A DNA stretch of 64,000 nt. Source: Lingula anatina. Taxonomy: Eukaryota; Brachiopoda; Lingulata; Lingulida; Lingulidae. Position 1 is the stretch's first letter; each line of letters begins with the position of its first letter. Positions 47,557 to 60,554 of this stretch are shown one piece after another. The stretch is taken from assembly GCF_001039355.2 (NCBI RefSeq), contig NW_019775641.1, positions 17,631 to 81,630 on the forward strand, written 5' to 3'. A program made the position numbers and the translations under genes. Below the pieces are notes generated by a model. The model had not been told where the DNA came from. It saw only the letters and a program-made list of their open reading frames with translations, and did no database searches.

Positions 47557-49599
47557 ACGGACGGTTGTGAATACTCCAAATTAAACTGCGAACTATTTTA
47601 ATGAAATCTTAAGCCTTATGCATTGTTGTCAAAGAGTGTTACACGCGTATTGCGTCCATATGCATGAAGCAGTTTACTCTCTTAAAAACTGAGTTTTACT
47701 TATTTTCGGCGTCCACCTTTAACGCTTAAGATTTTGCAAATTCTTATCTTAGAAGCTCGATAGTTGTGTCACCAGCTTGTGGTAAAATCCGTTCTGACCA
47801 TGCGAAACACACATGAAAGACATCATTCTGTAGCCAAATAAATGTTATTTGTATTTCTTATGTCCAATAAATTAATCGTTTTGAACATTGTTATTAATTT
47901 ACAAATACCTATAATTCAGCAAAATTTAAGACAGAATCAAAACGGAAAACAGACAAAAACAAGTTTCTACTACAAAGCTGAATCCAGGGGAGAGCGCAGC
48001 AGATACACGCCTGTTAACACACGCCTCTCCCATGAGATACCCTCTTGTTCCTTGAATCTGATACAGTATAACAAGTGGATAGACAAGACCAAGCAATTCC
48101 CCCACATCTGTGACCTACGTGTTATGGTTTAAAAACTCGTGTACTTTTTATGTATTTTTATCCTTGTGTTCCTTTCCCCATAGCCTGTACACGCCAGTGA
48201 TACCAGTATGTACATGTGTTTAATATACTGTACTCAACTAAGCGAGGAAAATACGCCTATCTGAAAAAAAATAATAAAATAGAAAAAAAAGGAATCGTTT
48301 CACACAAGTTCTCCACTGGTCAAAAAGTGTTTCGTTAAGGCGTTGTTTGCAAGCGAGAAAAAATAGAGGCAGGTTGCAATCAAGCACCTGCTTTTTGAAG
48401 TAAGGTCGTAACAGAATTAAAATTCCGTTGTCTTGCGTGATTTTATGGTCTGTTGAATAAAGTTATTAGCATGCACGCGTTATTAGTTTTTTTTTTACTT
48501 CTCAGATTTAAAAGCATGCAGTGGACCATGCTAGGATAGCTAGTGACCTACAGAAGGCCGTTTCAATTTGGGGTGGGTTAGGGTCTGGAGTTTATTTTCT
48601 TCTGCCATATCTTGAAATATGTGGAACAATAATGCGTCCCATGTTTCTTTCTCTGTAGTAAATTGTAATAAATGAAGCTCTACTTTTCAAATAATTGCGA
48701 TTATTGAGAAGGGAAACCATTCACACCAACCTCCCTCCTCCCCCCCCAAAAAAAAAAAAAAAAAGAATTAATAGAATCTAACTGACAAAGACGTCACTTC
48801 TTCAGTTCTGAGTGACCAAGGAATGGATGCAAGCAGTCCAGATATTAACAACCACAACAAAGATATTGTGAATTTTTTAAATATTAAAATTTCTAACAAC
48901 TACATTTTGCTCTCAATTAAGAGCAATTTCTATAAAGGTGATATATGGGGTTTATAGACTATTATAGAGTGTCACAAAAAAGGGGGCACCGTCTCCAAGT
49001 AATTATCGAATATTATATGCATTTTGAAAATTGCCACTCAAACGACTTTAGAAGTTTCTATAAGAAAAGAACCTATTCAGTAATACTTCTATCAAAATAA
49101 CTAACCGGACTATAAAGTTTTTTGGGGGTTTGGCGAAACAAATTGGGAAATTACCCATGTTATTACTTTGAAACTTTTGTCCAACGTTGACATCAGTGCA
49201 TTTTTATAGTGGTAAATCGCAAATTTTATCGAGAAATATTTTTATCCAGATGCGAACGATGTTGCATATCCAAAATGCGTATGATTTTGTGAGATCGTTA
49301 TGCCCACAAGCACATACGCAGCCAGACGCACCTTGTTTATGCTTAGGGCCTATGCTCACACACAAGACCAAAGGGTATCCAAGAAAAAAAAAAAACAGTA
49401 ATTGTAAGATGCGTGGTTGTTTTGCTCAAAGATCAATGTAGCTTTGCCTCACGTACAAAAGTTTCACACAAAAATTTCACACAAAATCCTAAAATAGTTG
49501 GGCCTACTTCACGGTACAATTTTGAGGGAAAACTCGATTTTGCCCAGCGAGCGAAGCATTGACCACATAAAGAAAGTTTACAAACCTATCCCACTCGTA

Positions 49600-49950
49600 G
49601 CCATTTTTAAAGAAATATATGCAAACAAAACTGAAAAATAACCTTACTAAAATTATATAAAACATTCATTCAGAAAACGCTAATAAACCCAACTCCGTTT
49701 TTTCAGTGATGAAGAGATACCGCGCAAAAGTACGTGAAGGACTGGCATCTAATCAGGTAATTTTTTCCTAAATCCCACCTATAGAACTTTTTTAAATATG
49801 TAAACAAAACTGAAGATTAGCCGACTTAACATAACATAAGTCATTAATTAAGAAATTTCTAATAAACTCAACCCCGGTGTAAGTAATGAAGAGACACCCA
49901 GCAAAAAATAAGCAAACACTACGTGAAGGATTGAAATCTAATCAGGTGCT
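49600..49950. repeat. Diverged tandem duplication, two units of about 190 bp
   Basis: AGTGATGAAGAGATACCGC ... CGTGAAGGACTGGCATCTAATCAGG at 49707-49757 and AGTAATGAAGAGACACCCAGC ... CGTGAAGGATTGAAATCTAATCAGG at 49882-49946 are homologous, as are the preceding AT-rich stretches. The second copy has extra bases and each has a GT after the CAG. No protein family was recognised. Confidence 0.65.
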
Positions 49951-50151
49951 TTTTTTTCGACAATACCTCAATTCCGGCGAACAAATAGGATTAAATTTAT
50001 TCGGCAGCGTTTTGCACACACACTCAAGACATTCAAGGCATGGTGTCATTTACAAATACAGGGACGTTGCAGTAACTACATATTACATATAAAACCAACA
50101 AGGTACATGCACATGCTCTTTTAATAAGTAAGCGTTTTTAAATTGCGCTTC

Positions 50152-50477
50152 TTAAAGGTACACTCCATGGGTTTGAAAATCCCCAAAATGCTTATTTTTG
50201 CTATCCATAGCTTCTTATATTACTTTACATATACCTTTAAATAATTTAACCCCTAAAATATTTTTCTGGAGCGTACCTGATGTTGATATTTCCATTGGAG
50301 CTTATAGGAAAATGATCGCTGTTATAAAGACTGGCCAGTAATGTTAAGCTCAAATCGGCCTTCATAAATTTTATCAAAGGTCGAATCCAAGTGAAGAGGG
50401 AGATAGATAAATGATTGGCAAGTACGAAAATTTTTCTTATTTTTCAGGGAAAATCCACTGACGGGTGTACCTTTTAA
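50152..50477. mobile_element. MITE with TTAAAGGTACAC-type inverted ends and TTAA flanks
   Basis: The left end TTAAAGGTACACTCCATGGG and right end GACGGGTGTACCTTTTAA are imperfect inverted repeats. TTAA occurs at both extremes. About 326 bp with no ORF. TTAA targets are typical of piggyBac-like elements, but the termini alone do not prove that. Confidence 0.6.
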
Positions 50478-53045
50478 TGTTAAAAAAGAGATGATTTTCA
50501 ACACTGTTACTTTCTATTTCATATGCACAATGTCTATCATTGTAATCAAAAGCTGCGTCTGAACTGTTGAAATTCCTCCATAGGATTCTGGTACACATTC
50601 TTCGTCTTTTCAGTGCACGGACAAGTAAAATTAGCTGAAAATCAAGACAAAAGAAAATGATTTATTCCACAGTGCTAGAGTCAGTATTATATGTGTTGTT
50701 ACACGTTGTGAAGACTTCGTGAAAGTATTCCTTAATCATATTTAAAGGCGAAAAATATATATTTGTATCTACTAAAACGTCTTCACAAAATCCACAACTT
50801 GAAGGTATTCCCAGCTGCACCCCAGCTCAGACACAGTCCACACACAATCTATCAAACATCTCTTTTACTCGGTGATTACATTACAAACTTTGCAGAGTAC
50901 GAGACATAAGGGTTATTTCTAAAAGTTCTCAATCTTTCCAGAAAATTTTGCTCCCGTGTTTGTTACAGCACTGGGAAAAACAACATACAAGACGTACTTA
51001 CGATATGTTGTGGCCAATATGTTAGCAGGGGCTGCTGAAAATATCAATTTATCCTCGAGAATCGTCACCACGTTTCAAACCTTCTGCCCTACATTGTGCC
51101 TTCCTAAAGACTTGTCACTTGGAATATGTCAGATCTGAATAACATTTGAATAACAATGCTGAGATAGTACGGGAGGTAAGCAGATTGCAATCACATGATT
51201 GTGTTAGAGAAGACAAAATGTGACCAAACAACATTCACGGAAGAGCGGCACATCCGATTTAGCAACCCGCTTTCACAAAACGTTTGCCTCCATACTGTAA
51301 TATCTTTCCCTCTTCGTATCTCATTTCATTAGATCACTTTGAATTTATCCATAACATAGTATCTGCATGCTTCCTTCGTTCCCAGTATCTGGAGATAAAA
51401 TATGGATAAAAGAGCGAGTTCCTAGGATCTCGTTAACTAGGCCTATACAGCTTTTCCAAAACAGCATCTTGCCTTTTTACATGGAGGTAGATATTTGCAG
51501 CTTTCACTGAAAATGTGTTCAAATAGATAACACTGACAACAGCTCCAGGCATTATGCTTTTATTGTAGCCCCCAGGAACGAGAAGCAACAGCATGTCATA
51601 TCCACTTGTCAATTCAACCAATTAACATTTAACATTACATTATATCCCTTTGTAATAAATGTTTACAAGGCTTAACCAGAAAATAAAATTACTCCTGAAA
51701 AGATGACATTCGATTTAACTTCACCACGTGTACAATTTTCTCTAAATCATACGGCATACAGTGATAATTTTTTCTCACTTTACGAAACCTCTGTTTTGAA
51801 GATGAAGTTTGTACTATTATGATTAAATCGCTGAATATCACCGGCAAGGAGATCAGTCAACAATGACAAACGTGTAACAATAGTGAGAAAGGAACAACCA
51901 AATTATCGTGAAGCTCTGATAATTATTTGATTATACCCATTCAACCCGAAACTTACATTTGCAAACCTTTAAAAATAAGTGAAATCTAAATATAAATTAC
52001 AAGTTAAGCAATAGTACAAAAGTATGTTTGATTATAGGTATCCAAACCACTGTGCTGCATACTGCTTTACTGTTGCACCTTTCCTATAGGATTGCATTGA
52101 ATTATGAACTAACGTGTGACGAAGCCAGTTGCTTGGCAAAAGGAATAAGTAACGCCATAGGTAGGAACAAATACTCAACATAAAAGACTTGCATTTTAAT
52201 TTTCTTTTCAGAAAATCATGACCAAATGGATTTTAAATCATAAACCTGAAATGTTCACGAGTCAAGGGCTAACGACGAAAATTAATAGACATTCTGGACA
52301 GGATTGCTGATACATATTTAATGTAAAAGAAGCTAAACAATCTTCTTAGAAGCAAATGATAATAATAATGACTGTCAGAATAGCATCTTGATAGAAATTT
52401 GCCACTAAAATAATAAAAAGAACAATGAATTGGTCACTGGCAGAAACAATTTGCAGACCGTGTTTCATTACTATACTGAAATGAAAGAGCAAGGAAGACA
52501 AACTATTAATTCAGTGGTAAAACAGATTACAGTGGCAACAATTACACTTTGTTCCCTGCCGGATGTCAGTAGCCATTACTATTGATTTCTTGATCTAATT
52601 TACAAAATCAAATGTCTAAGTCAAAAAAAAAAAAAAAAAAATTAACTTTTGAAAACCCATTTCTGCCTTAACTGATTACAATGAAAATGCAACACGGTAC
52701 CTCTGAAAGTGAAAGCCAAATTAATACAAACAGACAAAAAAGTAAATAAATAAATAAAATGACCATAGGCATAAAACACCTAACCCTATATAGTGAATAG
52801 TCTAACTTAAATGTGAGCCACTTTCAGATTGAGCTTCAATACTGCCAGTTTTCTCTCTTTTGGCTAATTCAAGATTCCCTTGAAGCCGCCATGTTTATCT
52901 TGTTATCCTGTTAGTATATAGGCCCTTAGGTCTAATTGGCACCAGTTATACACAGGCCGTCGACATCGAAAATTCATTTCTGCTTTCACAAAAATCAACA
53001 GACGTATATAAAATGAGCTACTTTTCAGGCTAGAGCTGGTTGCTT

Positions 53046-53051
53046 TTTATT
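53046..53051 (-). terminator. Candidate polyadenylation signal for GPBP1
   Basis: TTTATT on the plus strand is AATAAA on the minus strand, about 320 bp after the GPBP1 stop. Confidence 0.45.
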
Positions 53052-53369
53052 CCCAATGCCCACAGTCTTGAAAGATTGCTGCTGCTGAGACTGGCACTGG
53101 TACCTTTTATGGTACTATCACCAAACATGAGACATTTGTGTTAAATTTAATGTCCACAACTGACGTGTATAGAAAAAACATCAGATAAGGTGTATGTGAC
53201 ATTGTTTTATCGTCCAGTCCTGGAAAGCACAAGCTCCATGGAAGATCATGAATAGACTTCTCAATCTGTTCCAGGTCTACTATTACATTCTGCTCCTGGC
53301 AAACTAATCAGGCCTTACAGAGTCTCTATTTCTCCACCTGATCACGTTTACTATCTGCACTTTGAGAGG

Positions 53370-53664
53370 TTAATCACTTTCACTTTCACTGTCATCACTG
53401 CTGCTCAGAGCTTCCTCCTTCAACAGCTGGGCTGTGTTGTTGAATAGCTGGAGCTTCTTGTCAGCCCACTGACTTGGTATTGTTTTGTGTATCCCATTAG
53501 GTTTCTGCTTTATCTGTAAAAAGAATCTCATTTTGTTTAAGTACAGGNNNNNNNNNNNNNNNNNNNNNNNNNNNNNNNNNNNNNNNNNNNNNNNNNNNNN
53601 NNNNNNNNNNNNNNNNNNNNNNNNNNNNNNNNNNNNNNNNNNGTCTATTTTTTTTTTTTTCCCC

Positions 53665-53695
<31 letters not shown>

Positions 53696-55439
53696 ATATT
53701 ACCTCTGTTCAGCTTCCAGTGAACTTGACAAAAAAGCATCTCTTTTCAAATTTTGCTTCTTTATCTTATCTGTAAGCTCTCTCTCATTGCTGGTCTCTTG
53801 GCTTCCTTCTGTGTCATACTGAAGATAATGAAGATATGGAAATGCAGAGATTCACATTTGGAAAATTTAAAACATTATCCATCTGTTGTGTTGAGTTATT
53901 AAGTTGTATTATTTTTAAAAACTAACTCAATCATTCATTAGGTCTCTTATAATTTAATGTCACAAACAGACATTTGTGATGCTACAAAAATGAAAACCAG
54001 TAATGAAAATGTTCTTTAAAGATTAAAATACCAGAATTTGTGAGAATTTTTCAATGTTCTGACCTTTTCTCCCTTTCTCAAGTTCCCGTTCTCCTCATCT
54101 TCATTCTGTGACTCCTGTTTGAGAGTCTTGAGGAAGTCACTCTTCTTGTGGCCCAGTACCTTAGGCTGGGTGACAAGCCGAGTGTTGAGAATTTCTATAG
54201 GAGTAGTGGGAGACTGGCGTGCTGGTGTGCCCTTAGAAATTATAACATTTGTTAGAAACATGGCATACAAAACAACAGAAAGTGATTATAGATAACTAGA
54301 ATGTTCACATGAGTTCTCTTTTGAATTCCTGACATTAAGCTGCTCGTTGAATCAATAAAAAAATAATTCACTTATAATCACCTCTTTCCCACCAGGCAGT
54401 TTGCTGATGTTGTTATTCTTCCCCATCACAACAGGTGGTATGGTGGTTGTGGGTGTGGCAGGTTTGTTGTTAGGTACTTCTTTCACATTAAAGGAGCCAT
54501 TCAGTTTCAAACTTTCCTTGCTAGCTCTTCTGGCAATAGGCTGAAATGTGAAAACGAGCAAAATTGGTTTAGCATGTAACAATTCCTCAGAGCACAGCAG
54601 GTATGGATTCAGGATCATGTTCACTCTTAAAGTAAGAACTATGGTACTTTGACTTTTCTATAATCATTTCGTGGGTGTGTGTGTGTGTGTGTGTGTGTGT
54701 TTGACTGGACCAAATAGGGTGCAAGATTCCAGATGTAAAAACATATACATTTATTGTTAAAATTATTCAACCATGACAGAATACAGTTGAATAAATAATT
54801 TGGGGGTTTAACTACCTCCTTTAACATTTGAATTCAGTAAACATTTTAACCTACTAACTCTGAAACTACCCATAACTGCAATAAATAAATATTTTCACCT
54901 ATTAACTCTAAAACTACTCATAACTGCAATATCTGCAGGACTTAACTATCCTTCATTTACCTTGCTGGGAACTAAAGCTTTATAGATGTTTGCTCCTTGT
55001 ACTTTATTCACCAGTTCCTTACTAGAGACCATCTCTGCAATGCCAAGAAATTCAAATGGTGAATTAAAATTCAAGTTGATGTAATATCCATGTCAATAAG
55101 CAATGGTATTTTTACAAATACCTTTTTTTATAAAACAAAATAATTCTTTATTACAAAGTGTTCAAGATGTAAACAAATGTTGAATAAATTAAGTTCATTA
55201 ATACTGGAAAATACTAAAGTAATATTTTTCAACAGATTTTTATCATCAGTTCCTAATAATATATACAGTTTTACTCACCAGTCTGGGCAGGTTTGCTTTC
55301 TGCTCTTGGTACATAGCTTGGTTTTGTGTGGATCTTTGGATTCGACTTGTCTGTAAAAAGGGGCATAAAGCTAAAAACTAATGTTACAGCACATGTGTAA
55401 CAGAAAATTTAAATGCCATTAATACCACTCAGGGATGTG

Positions 55440-55470
<31 letters not shown>

Positions 55471-58055
55471 GGGGGGGGGGGGTCAAAAACCTGAAAATTG
55501 ATGACGTTGTGCAATTATCCCAGGAAAATTAAAAAATGAATGTGTTTTACTACTTCTCATTTCCAAAACACAATGTAAACAATAGTATTTACAAATGGAA
55601 AATCTATTCCAACTTCACTAAATATAATTGTGACAACTTACCCCACACTCCACCTTTGCCTGCTGCTTTGTCAGACTTGCTGCTGACTGACTGCTCACTA
55701 CCATCCCCATTGAGCAATGGCTGAAAATACCACAAATATGTTTCATAATTGTTATCAAATGATTTTAATAAGAACTTAATAGTATCTCTTTTTAAGTGGT
55801 GGGGTGTAACACTTTATGCAAAAATGACAAACAAGTAAATTGACATCATAGTGTAGCCATGATGGGCACCAACAAAAACCAGTCCCTTTTGGGTTTCATT
55901 TATCAGTACTTACATCAACCAAAAATGTACAACCATACTCACGAATTCTTCATTAAAATCTTTAGGCTCTTCTTCATTGGGCTCTTCCTTGTCTTTCTCT
56001 TCAGATTTCCCCTCTTTCTCTTTACTCAACTCCTTCAGTCCTGCATTTTTGTTGGTCTTGTAGTCTTTGTCTCCACCACGCTCTTGGTGACTACGTCGAG
56101 AAGGAGGTCTTGCATAGCTGTAGAAATAAGGGTCACCCAAGGCATAGACATCATAGGAGTAGGGCTCATAGTAGCTTGGATAGCCTGAACTCATCTGAAA
56201 TATACAGCAAAACAAGTCAGATAACAAGTAAGCATCAAATAAGCATCAATAAAAATACATTATCAATTAAGCAATTCTAATACTTTGTTTACAATTGCAT
56301 TCACAAGAATAGTTTAAAAATACAATAAAAACATCTGTCATTTGTTTATTATTCATGCTGCCTTTTCTACAGTCGTACCTGAGAGGGATAGGCATGAGGA
56401 TGTTGGTATTTGTTCTCCTTGGGGGACTGTCTGTGAAGACTGGGCTGTGAGTTGTACTGGCCACCATACTTGTCATAGCCATATCCATTGTAAAAGTCGT
56501 ACATCTGATAGGGCTGTCCATAGTAGTCATCTTCTACTGAGTGAGTACGGTATTTACTGCTGCCATACTTGGGACCTGAACAGAGGGAAAATTCAACATA
56601 AATGTTTGCAAAGCATCATTTTACTGTCTTATTTCTATGTAAATTTGCACTTGACACTAACTTAAACTAACTGTAGGTCTGTTGTTGAATCTACTACAAG
56701 ACAAATTTTCTCATGCTCTGTGTTCAGTAATTTGCCTAAGTATGAAAAATATATAAATTAGATTGTCTAGTTAAAAACTTTTTTCCTTAAAAGCAATGAG
56801 CTGATTATAAATACATCACAAAGTCTGTTAATTGGAAAGAATCTACATGAAAAGTAAACGACAGAAGCTGTAATTAGGTAAAACTGCTCATCAGAGTCAG
56901 TTTCCAGTAACTATGTCTACTAGAACTATTTTCATTAAGTATGTGGTCAAAATATTGTATTTAAATTTCATGTCTGAGTGAAAGACAAAGCTGAAATACA
57001 GGATGATTTTACGATCTGCTTGACTGAGATTGATATACTCCAAATCAAAATTCTGATCAAACAATACAAACAAATCACCTTCAGTAATTGTTTTAATCTT
57101 GTTAATTATTACTATCTTTTTGTTTTTTGCTATACTTTCAAACTACAATATAAATATAACATGGGCACTAAATATGAGCTTTAATTTGCATGTACTCCTT
57201 GCATAAATAAGGAATAATTGCTTGAATTAAGGAAAATGGAATATATGAAGTGTGTGTAATTATACTTCAATCATTTTATGTGGTAACAATTGTTTAATGC
57301 CTAATTTAGTAAGTCCAAACACTTTTTACTACTGTCAATTAAAACACTTACTTACCCATAATGTGCTGCATCTATTATCTTTATATTTCCCAGTGGTAGA
57401 ATAATTACACCCCATGATGGGATACACAAAATGAAGTGATTCACTTTTTTGTTAAAATCACAAAGACATTGAAGTTACAATTAAGCAATGCTTGTTGATA
57501 GCTTACTTTCATAATGTTCAAAAGATCTTTGTCTCTGAAGATAACCATAGTCAGGGGTGTATGCTGGATAGCCACTGTAGTAGTAGTCATTGCGGCGATT
57601 GGACTTGGATGACTTGTCTTCACTCTGATCAGCCTGCTTTGAACCAGATGGCTTCTAGATGACAGATTTTTAAAATTGTTAGTTCCATGCTTCTTATGCC
57701 ATATAATATGCTATTCATGCAATTCAAGTAACCAATTTCACAAATCATAACAAGAACTTTACACTATTTCACTTAATTAAAGACTAATCTTTGAGAAATA
57801 TTTTTAAATCGCTATTCAATCTAGACACTTTTTTTTTCAGATAATTTCATTTTTTAAACGTATTGAAGCAATGTATGATTGATGGATGAGGATGGAGTAG
57901 TGCTCCTCTATATAACTGCATTTTTACTTATTTATAAGTGGATAATATTTTTACAAGAAAAAATACTTCACTTTTTCTATACTTACAGAGTTCTCACTAG
58001 GAATTTTGAGCCATGCTGGTGCAAAATCCGCTTGTGGAGCTTTACTGTTGGCCAT
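53370..58055 (-). CDS. GPBP1: Vasculin / GC-rich promoter-binding protein 1 family (part hidden in gap)
   Basis: Exons on the minus strand: 58055-57987, 57654-57507, 56575-56379, 56194-55943, 55720-55642, 55350-55279, 55034-54961, 54540-54382, 54231-54064, 53818-53703 and 53513-53370. The start MANSKAPQADFAPAWLKIP matches the vasculin DFAPAWL motif. Other family landmarks are PKDFNEEF then PLLNG, GANIYKALVP, HKKSDFLKTLKQE, SSSLEAEQR and a C-terminal acidic Ser/Asp tail. A Tyr/Gly/Ser-rich stretch (YYYSGYPAYTPDYGY, YNGYGYDKYGGQYN) fills the N-terminal half and looks disordered. Vasculins are nuclear, transcription-linked proteins. All introns are GT-AG. The exon ending at 53703 is in phase 2 while the last exon starts in phase 0, so at least one exon, expected to follow SLEAEQR, is missing in the N run. 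Human has two paralogues (GPBP1, GPBP1L1); this looks like the single ancestral form. Confidence 0.9.
53548..53642. other. Assembly gap (95 N) inside GPBP1
   Basis: All bases are N. The gap is flanked by T, C and CA homopolymer tracts that probably stopped assembly. Its true size is unknown, and it must hide at least one coding exon of GPBP1. Confidence 0.95.
54674..54701. repeat. (TG)n microsatellite
   Basis: About 14 TG units in a GPBP1 intron. Confidence 0.9.
55439..55482. repeat. (TG)n followed by poly-G
   Basis: TG repeats followed by a run of 15 G in a GPBP1 intron. Confidence 0.9.
56576..57500. other. GPBP1 intron 2
   Basis: About 0.9 kb of AT-rich intronic sequence. No exon, repeat or RNA gene was recognised. 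Confidence 0.6.
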
Positions 58056-58302
58056 CAGTGGCGCATAACGCTGTTAAGCTTTCCAAAGCTGGCAAGAGTA
58101 GAAAAATAGTATCACTAAGAGAATCACTTTTTTCAATGTCCAACATGGCAAATAACAAAAAAAGTACTAATAATAATAATAATTTTATTTTAAATCAATT
58201 TTAGAACAATTTAACGCATAATTAAGAATCTAAAATATGTCCATAAGCAAAATGTCAAAAAACATTAGTGCAAATTTGTTATAATCAAATATGAAATCTT
58301 AC

Positions 58303-58450
58303 CCGTTTAAACTTGACCCGTCTCAGTGAAGAAATGCCCAATGGGCACACAGCCCTTGAAAGCCTTTCCTCTTAGCTTGACCAATTCCTTTCGTTTCACA
58401 AAAAGGAAAAAACAAACTGGAAAAAGGAGTCTCTTTCCTAAATCCCAAGG
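58303..58450 (-). other. Possible non-coding 5' exon of GPBP1
   Basis: On the minus strand a GTAAGA donor begins at 58302. The first coding exon has an acceptor-like AACAG just upstream of CGTTATGCGCCACTG-ATG, near 58073. This suggests a spliced 5' UTR. The 5' limit given here is arbitrary. Confidence 0.35.
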
Positions 58451-60189
58451 ACACAAAAGGACGTTTTTTATCAATGTATCATTTCAACATTTCAGATAGA
58501 GCAAAATACTTCAGTTTTCAAGTTGCACTTAATAAAGCACTTTTCCTCACAAGTTTCAGTATCCAACTCATCTGTGGGATACAATCTCTGGAAACATTGC
58601 AGATCAACATTCACACTTGTTGCAGAAAAGTTGTTCCATTTGCTTTGATGAATTTCCTGTTTTTACATCATAACATTTCTCCTACTAATGTTTCAGTTTC
58701 ACTTTTGTCCAATATGATTGCATCCAACAATGCCTCTCATACACACAGCACTTAGTAGGAAAATATTGGTATTTACAATTTTATACAGAATAGAGTTACA
58801 AAAATAAACTTGTTGACTATGGTTAGACTGTTCTAGTTTCTACAAACAAAGGAGGAATGGCTATGCTACTATATACAACTTGAATTGATGTCAGTTAGTG
58901 TTCACCTCATAGCATGTTTTCAATTACAATTCTGGTAAGCACACAACTAAACCACACACAGGCAAGAAGCCTGCACTTCACAAATGCTAAGAAAAGCTGG
59001 AAGTAGTATGCATTTGTGGCATGTCAACTTTGACAAATCCACTGTTTTGTATTTTGAAAAGGAATCCTTTTCTTGGTAAAAACCAGCCTGGTATCTTCCA
59101 CTGCAACATAAAGCTTTCCAACTAATGGGTGTTCATTCTGTTCAGAGATGCTCCATTCCTTGTATTACTGTTTGATATTGACACTACATGTACAGTGGTG
59201 TAATTCTATGTTGACTACATCTGGTAAGAATGGCACACCATCAAGCAAGACGTTGATACAGGAAATTGACGTCTAATCAGAGTACGTAGTACTAGTACCG
59301 CGTAGTAGTAGTAGTGTCCCAAAATATATTGTTTCTACGTCTTTCGCTTCCTCAGAATCGATTGCCTTCGATAAACTATTTATGCTTAACTTCTACAAAA
59401 ATAGTCAATGCATTCCAAGGAACGTAGTTATTGCTGTCAGATCACAATGAGTTCCTAATAGTCATGTCGGTGATGTTGCCAAAACGTGTTTCGATGCGAA
59501 GTCAGACCTCCAAAGCGCAGTAGAATTAGCTGCAATGATTAGTACTAACGTCCCATTGAACATATATTCTTGAACCACTTTTATAAAACCAACACCGTTG
59601 TCACACTGACTGGTCCAAACACTATTTTTTCATTGCTACATGTACTTTAAAATTGATGAAATAACTTCCTGAACTTTGCGTCTTCTCGGCTGCTTACATC
59701 CCGTAATGGTAGTAATCTCGCATTGTCTCGATCAAAGAAAGTAGGTCACTATTAAATAACCTAATGATAAGTTAATTTTTATAATTTCAGTGATAATAAT
59801 GTTGAACCACATGATAAATTATTATGTTTTAATAAGTTTATTATATGCATGAAGGTAAATAACATACTTTACAATATATAACTTAAACTGTTTTGAGTTA
59901 AAGCTGAACGAGATTTCGATACTCCGCATTAGCACGCGAATATTTCAGATGGTTGTTTTTTATGTATATTGAAATATTTCCATTTTTGCTTCACTTTCAT
60001 TTAGATAATTTTCCATTTACGTTAAAAAGAATTAAATAGCCTATAAAAAATGCGTTTTGCTTTTAAACAAGTCAAACATTTTATGTATTGGATAGCAAAT
60101 TTTGCGCGTGGCTATTATTTCATCAGAGAAATTATTTCACCGAGCCAAATCGGACTCGAAGTTTACCGGCAAAAGCTCACTTTCCCAAG
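58451..60189. promoter_or_regulatory. Divergent promoter region between GPBP1 and TMEM69
   Basis: The two genes point away from each other across this interval. A stretch at about 59270-59770 is richer in CpG than its flanks and holds no conserved frame, so it may be the shared promoter. The TMEM69 5' UTR exon probably ends at 60189 (CCCAAG/GTAAAT). No specific binding site can be defended. Confidence 0.35.
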
Positions 60190-60539
60190 GTAAATCCATG
60201 ACATGTGCTAGGGTGTATTGGTATTATATCATTTCAACATTAACTCCATTATGAAAAGCCATATATGTTACATGTTGTTTATTATTGGGTATTTTGTTGT
60301 ACAAAGTGCAGGGGTATACCTGACCAATGAATTTAATGTCAATTTAATATTCTCTTGTTTGTGCTATGTTATAGTTAGTTGTACTGTCATTGATTGTACC
60401 TTGTATGTGAAGGTGTTTATCAATAATGAATCTGAATCTATTCTCGTAAAAAAAAACGATGCGTTTGACATTTTGATATGATAGCTACGGATTTAAGAAA
60501 TTATAAAAACAAACTTGCTCTGATGATTTTATTTCACAG
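60190..60539 (+). other. Probable 5' UTR intron of TMEM69
   Basis: The donor GTAAAT follows CCCAAG at 60189 and the acceptor TATTTCACAG ends at 60539, 15 bp before the ATG. The interval has its own short frames, none conserved. Confidence 0.5.
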
Positions 60540-60554
60540 GTTAAAATAAACACC

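Larger units (their letters stand above)
47557..53045. other. Intergenic region between PTP2 and GPBP1
   Basis: About 5.5 kb with no supported gene. It holds a diverged tandem duplication (49600-49950), a TTAA-flanked MITE (50152-50477) and poly-A/poly-C tracts near 48735-48763 and 52623. The two genes converge here, so it should contain both 3' ends. Confidence 0.55.

Noticed and set aside
53485-53775. ORFs spanning the N run
   Set aside because: They exist only because N codons are read as open. They also include homopolymer C and CA tracts.
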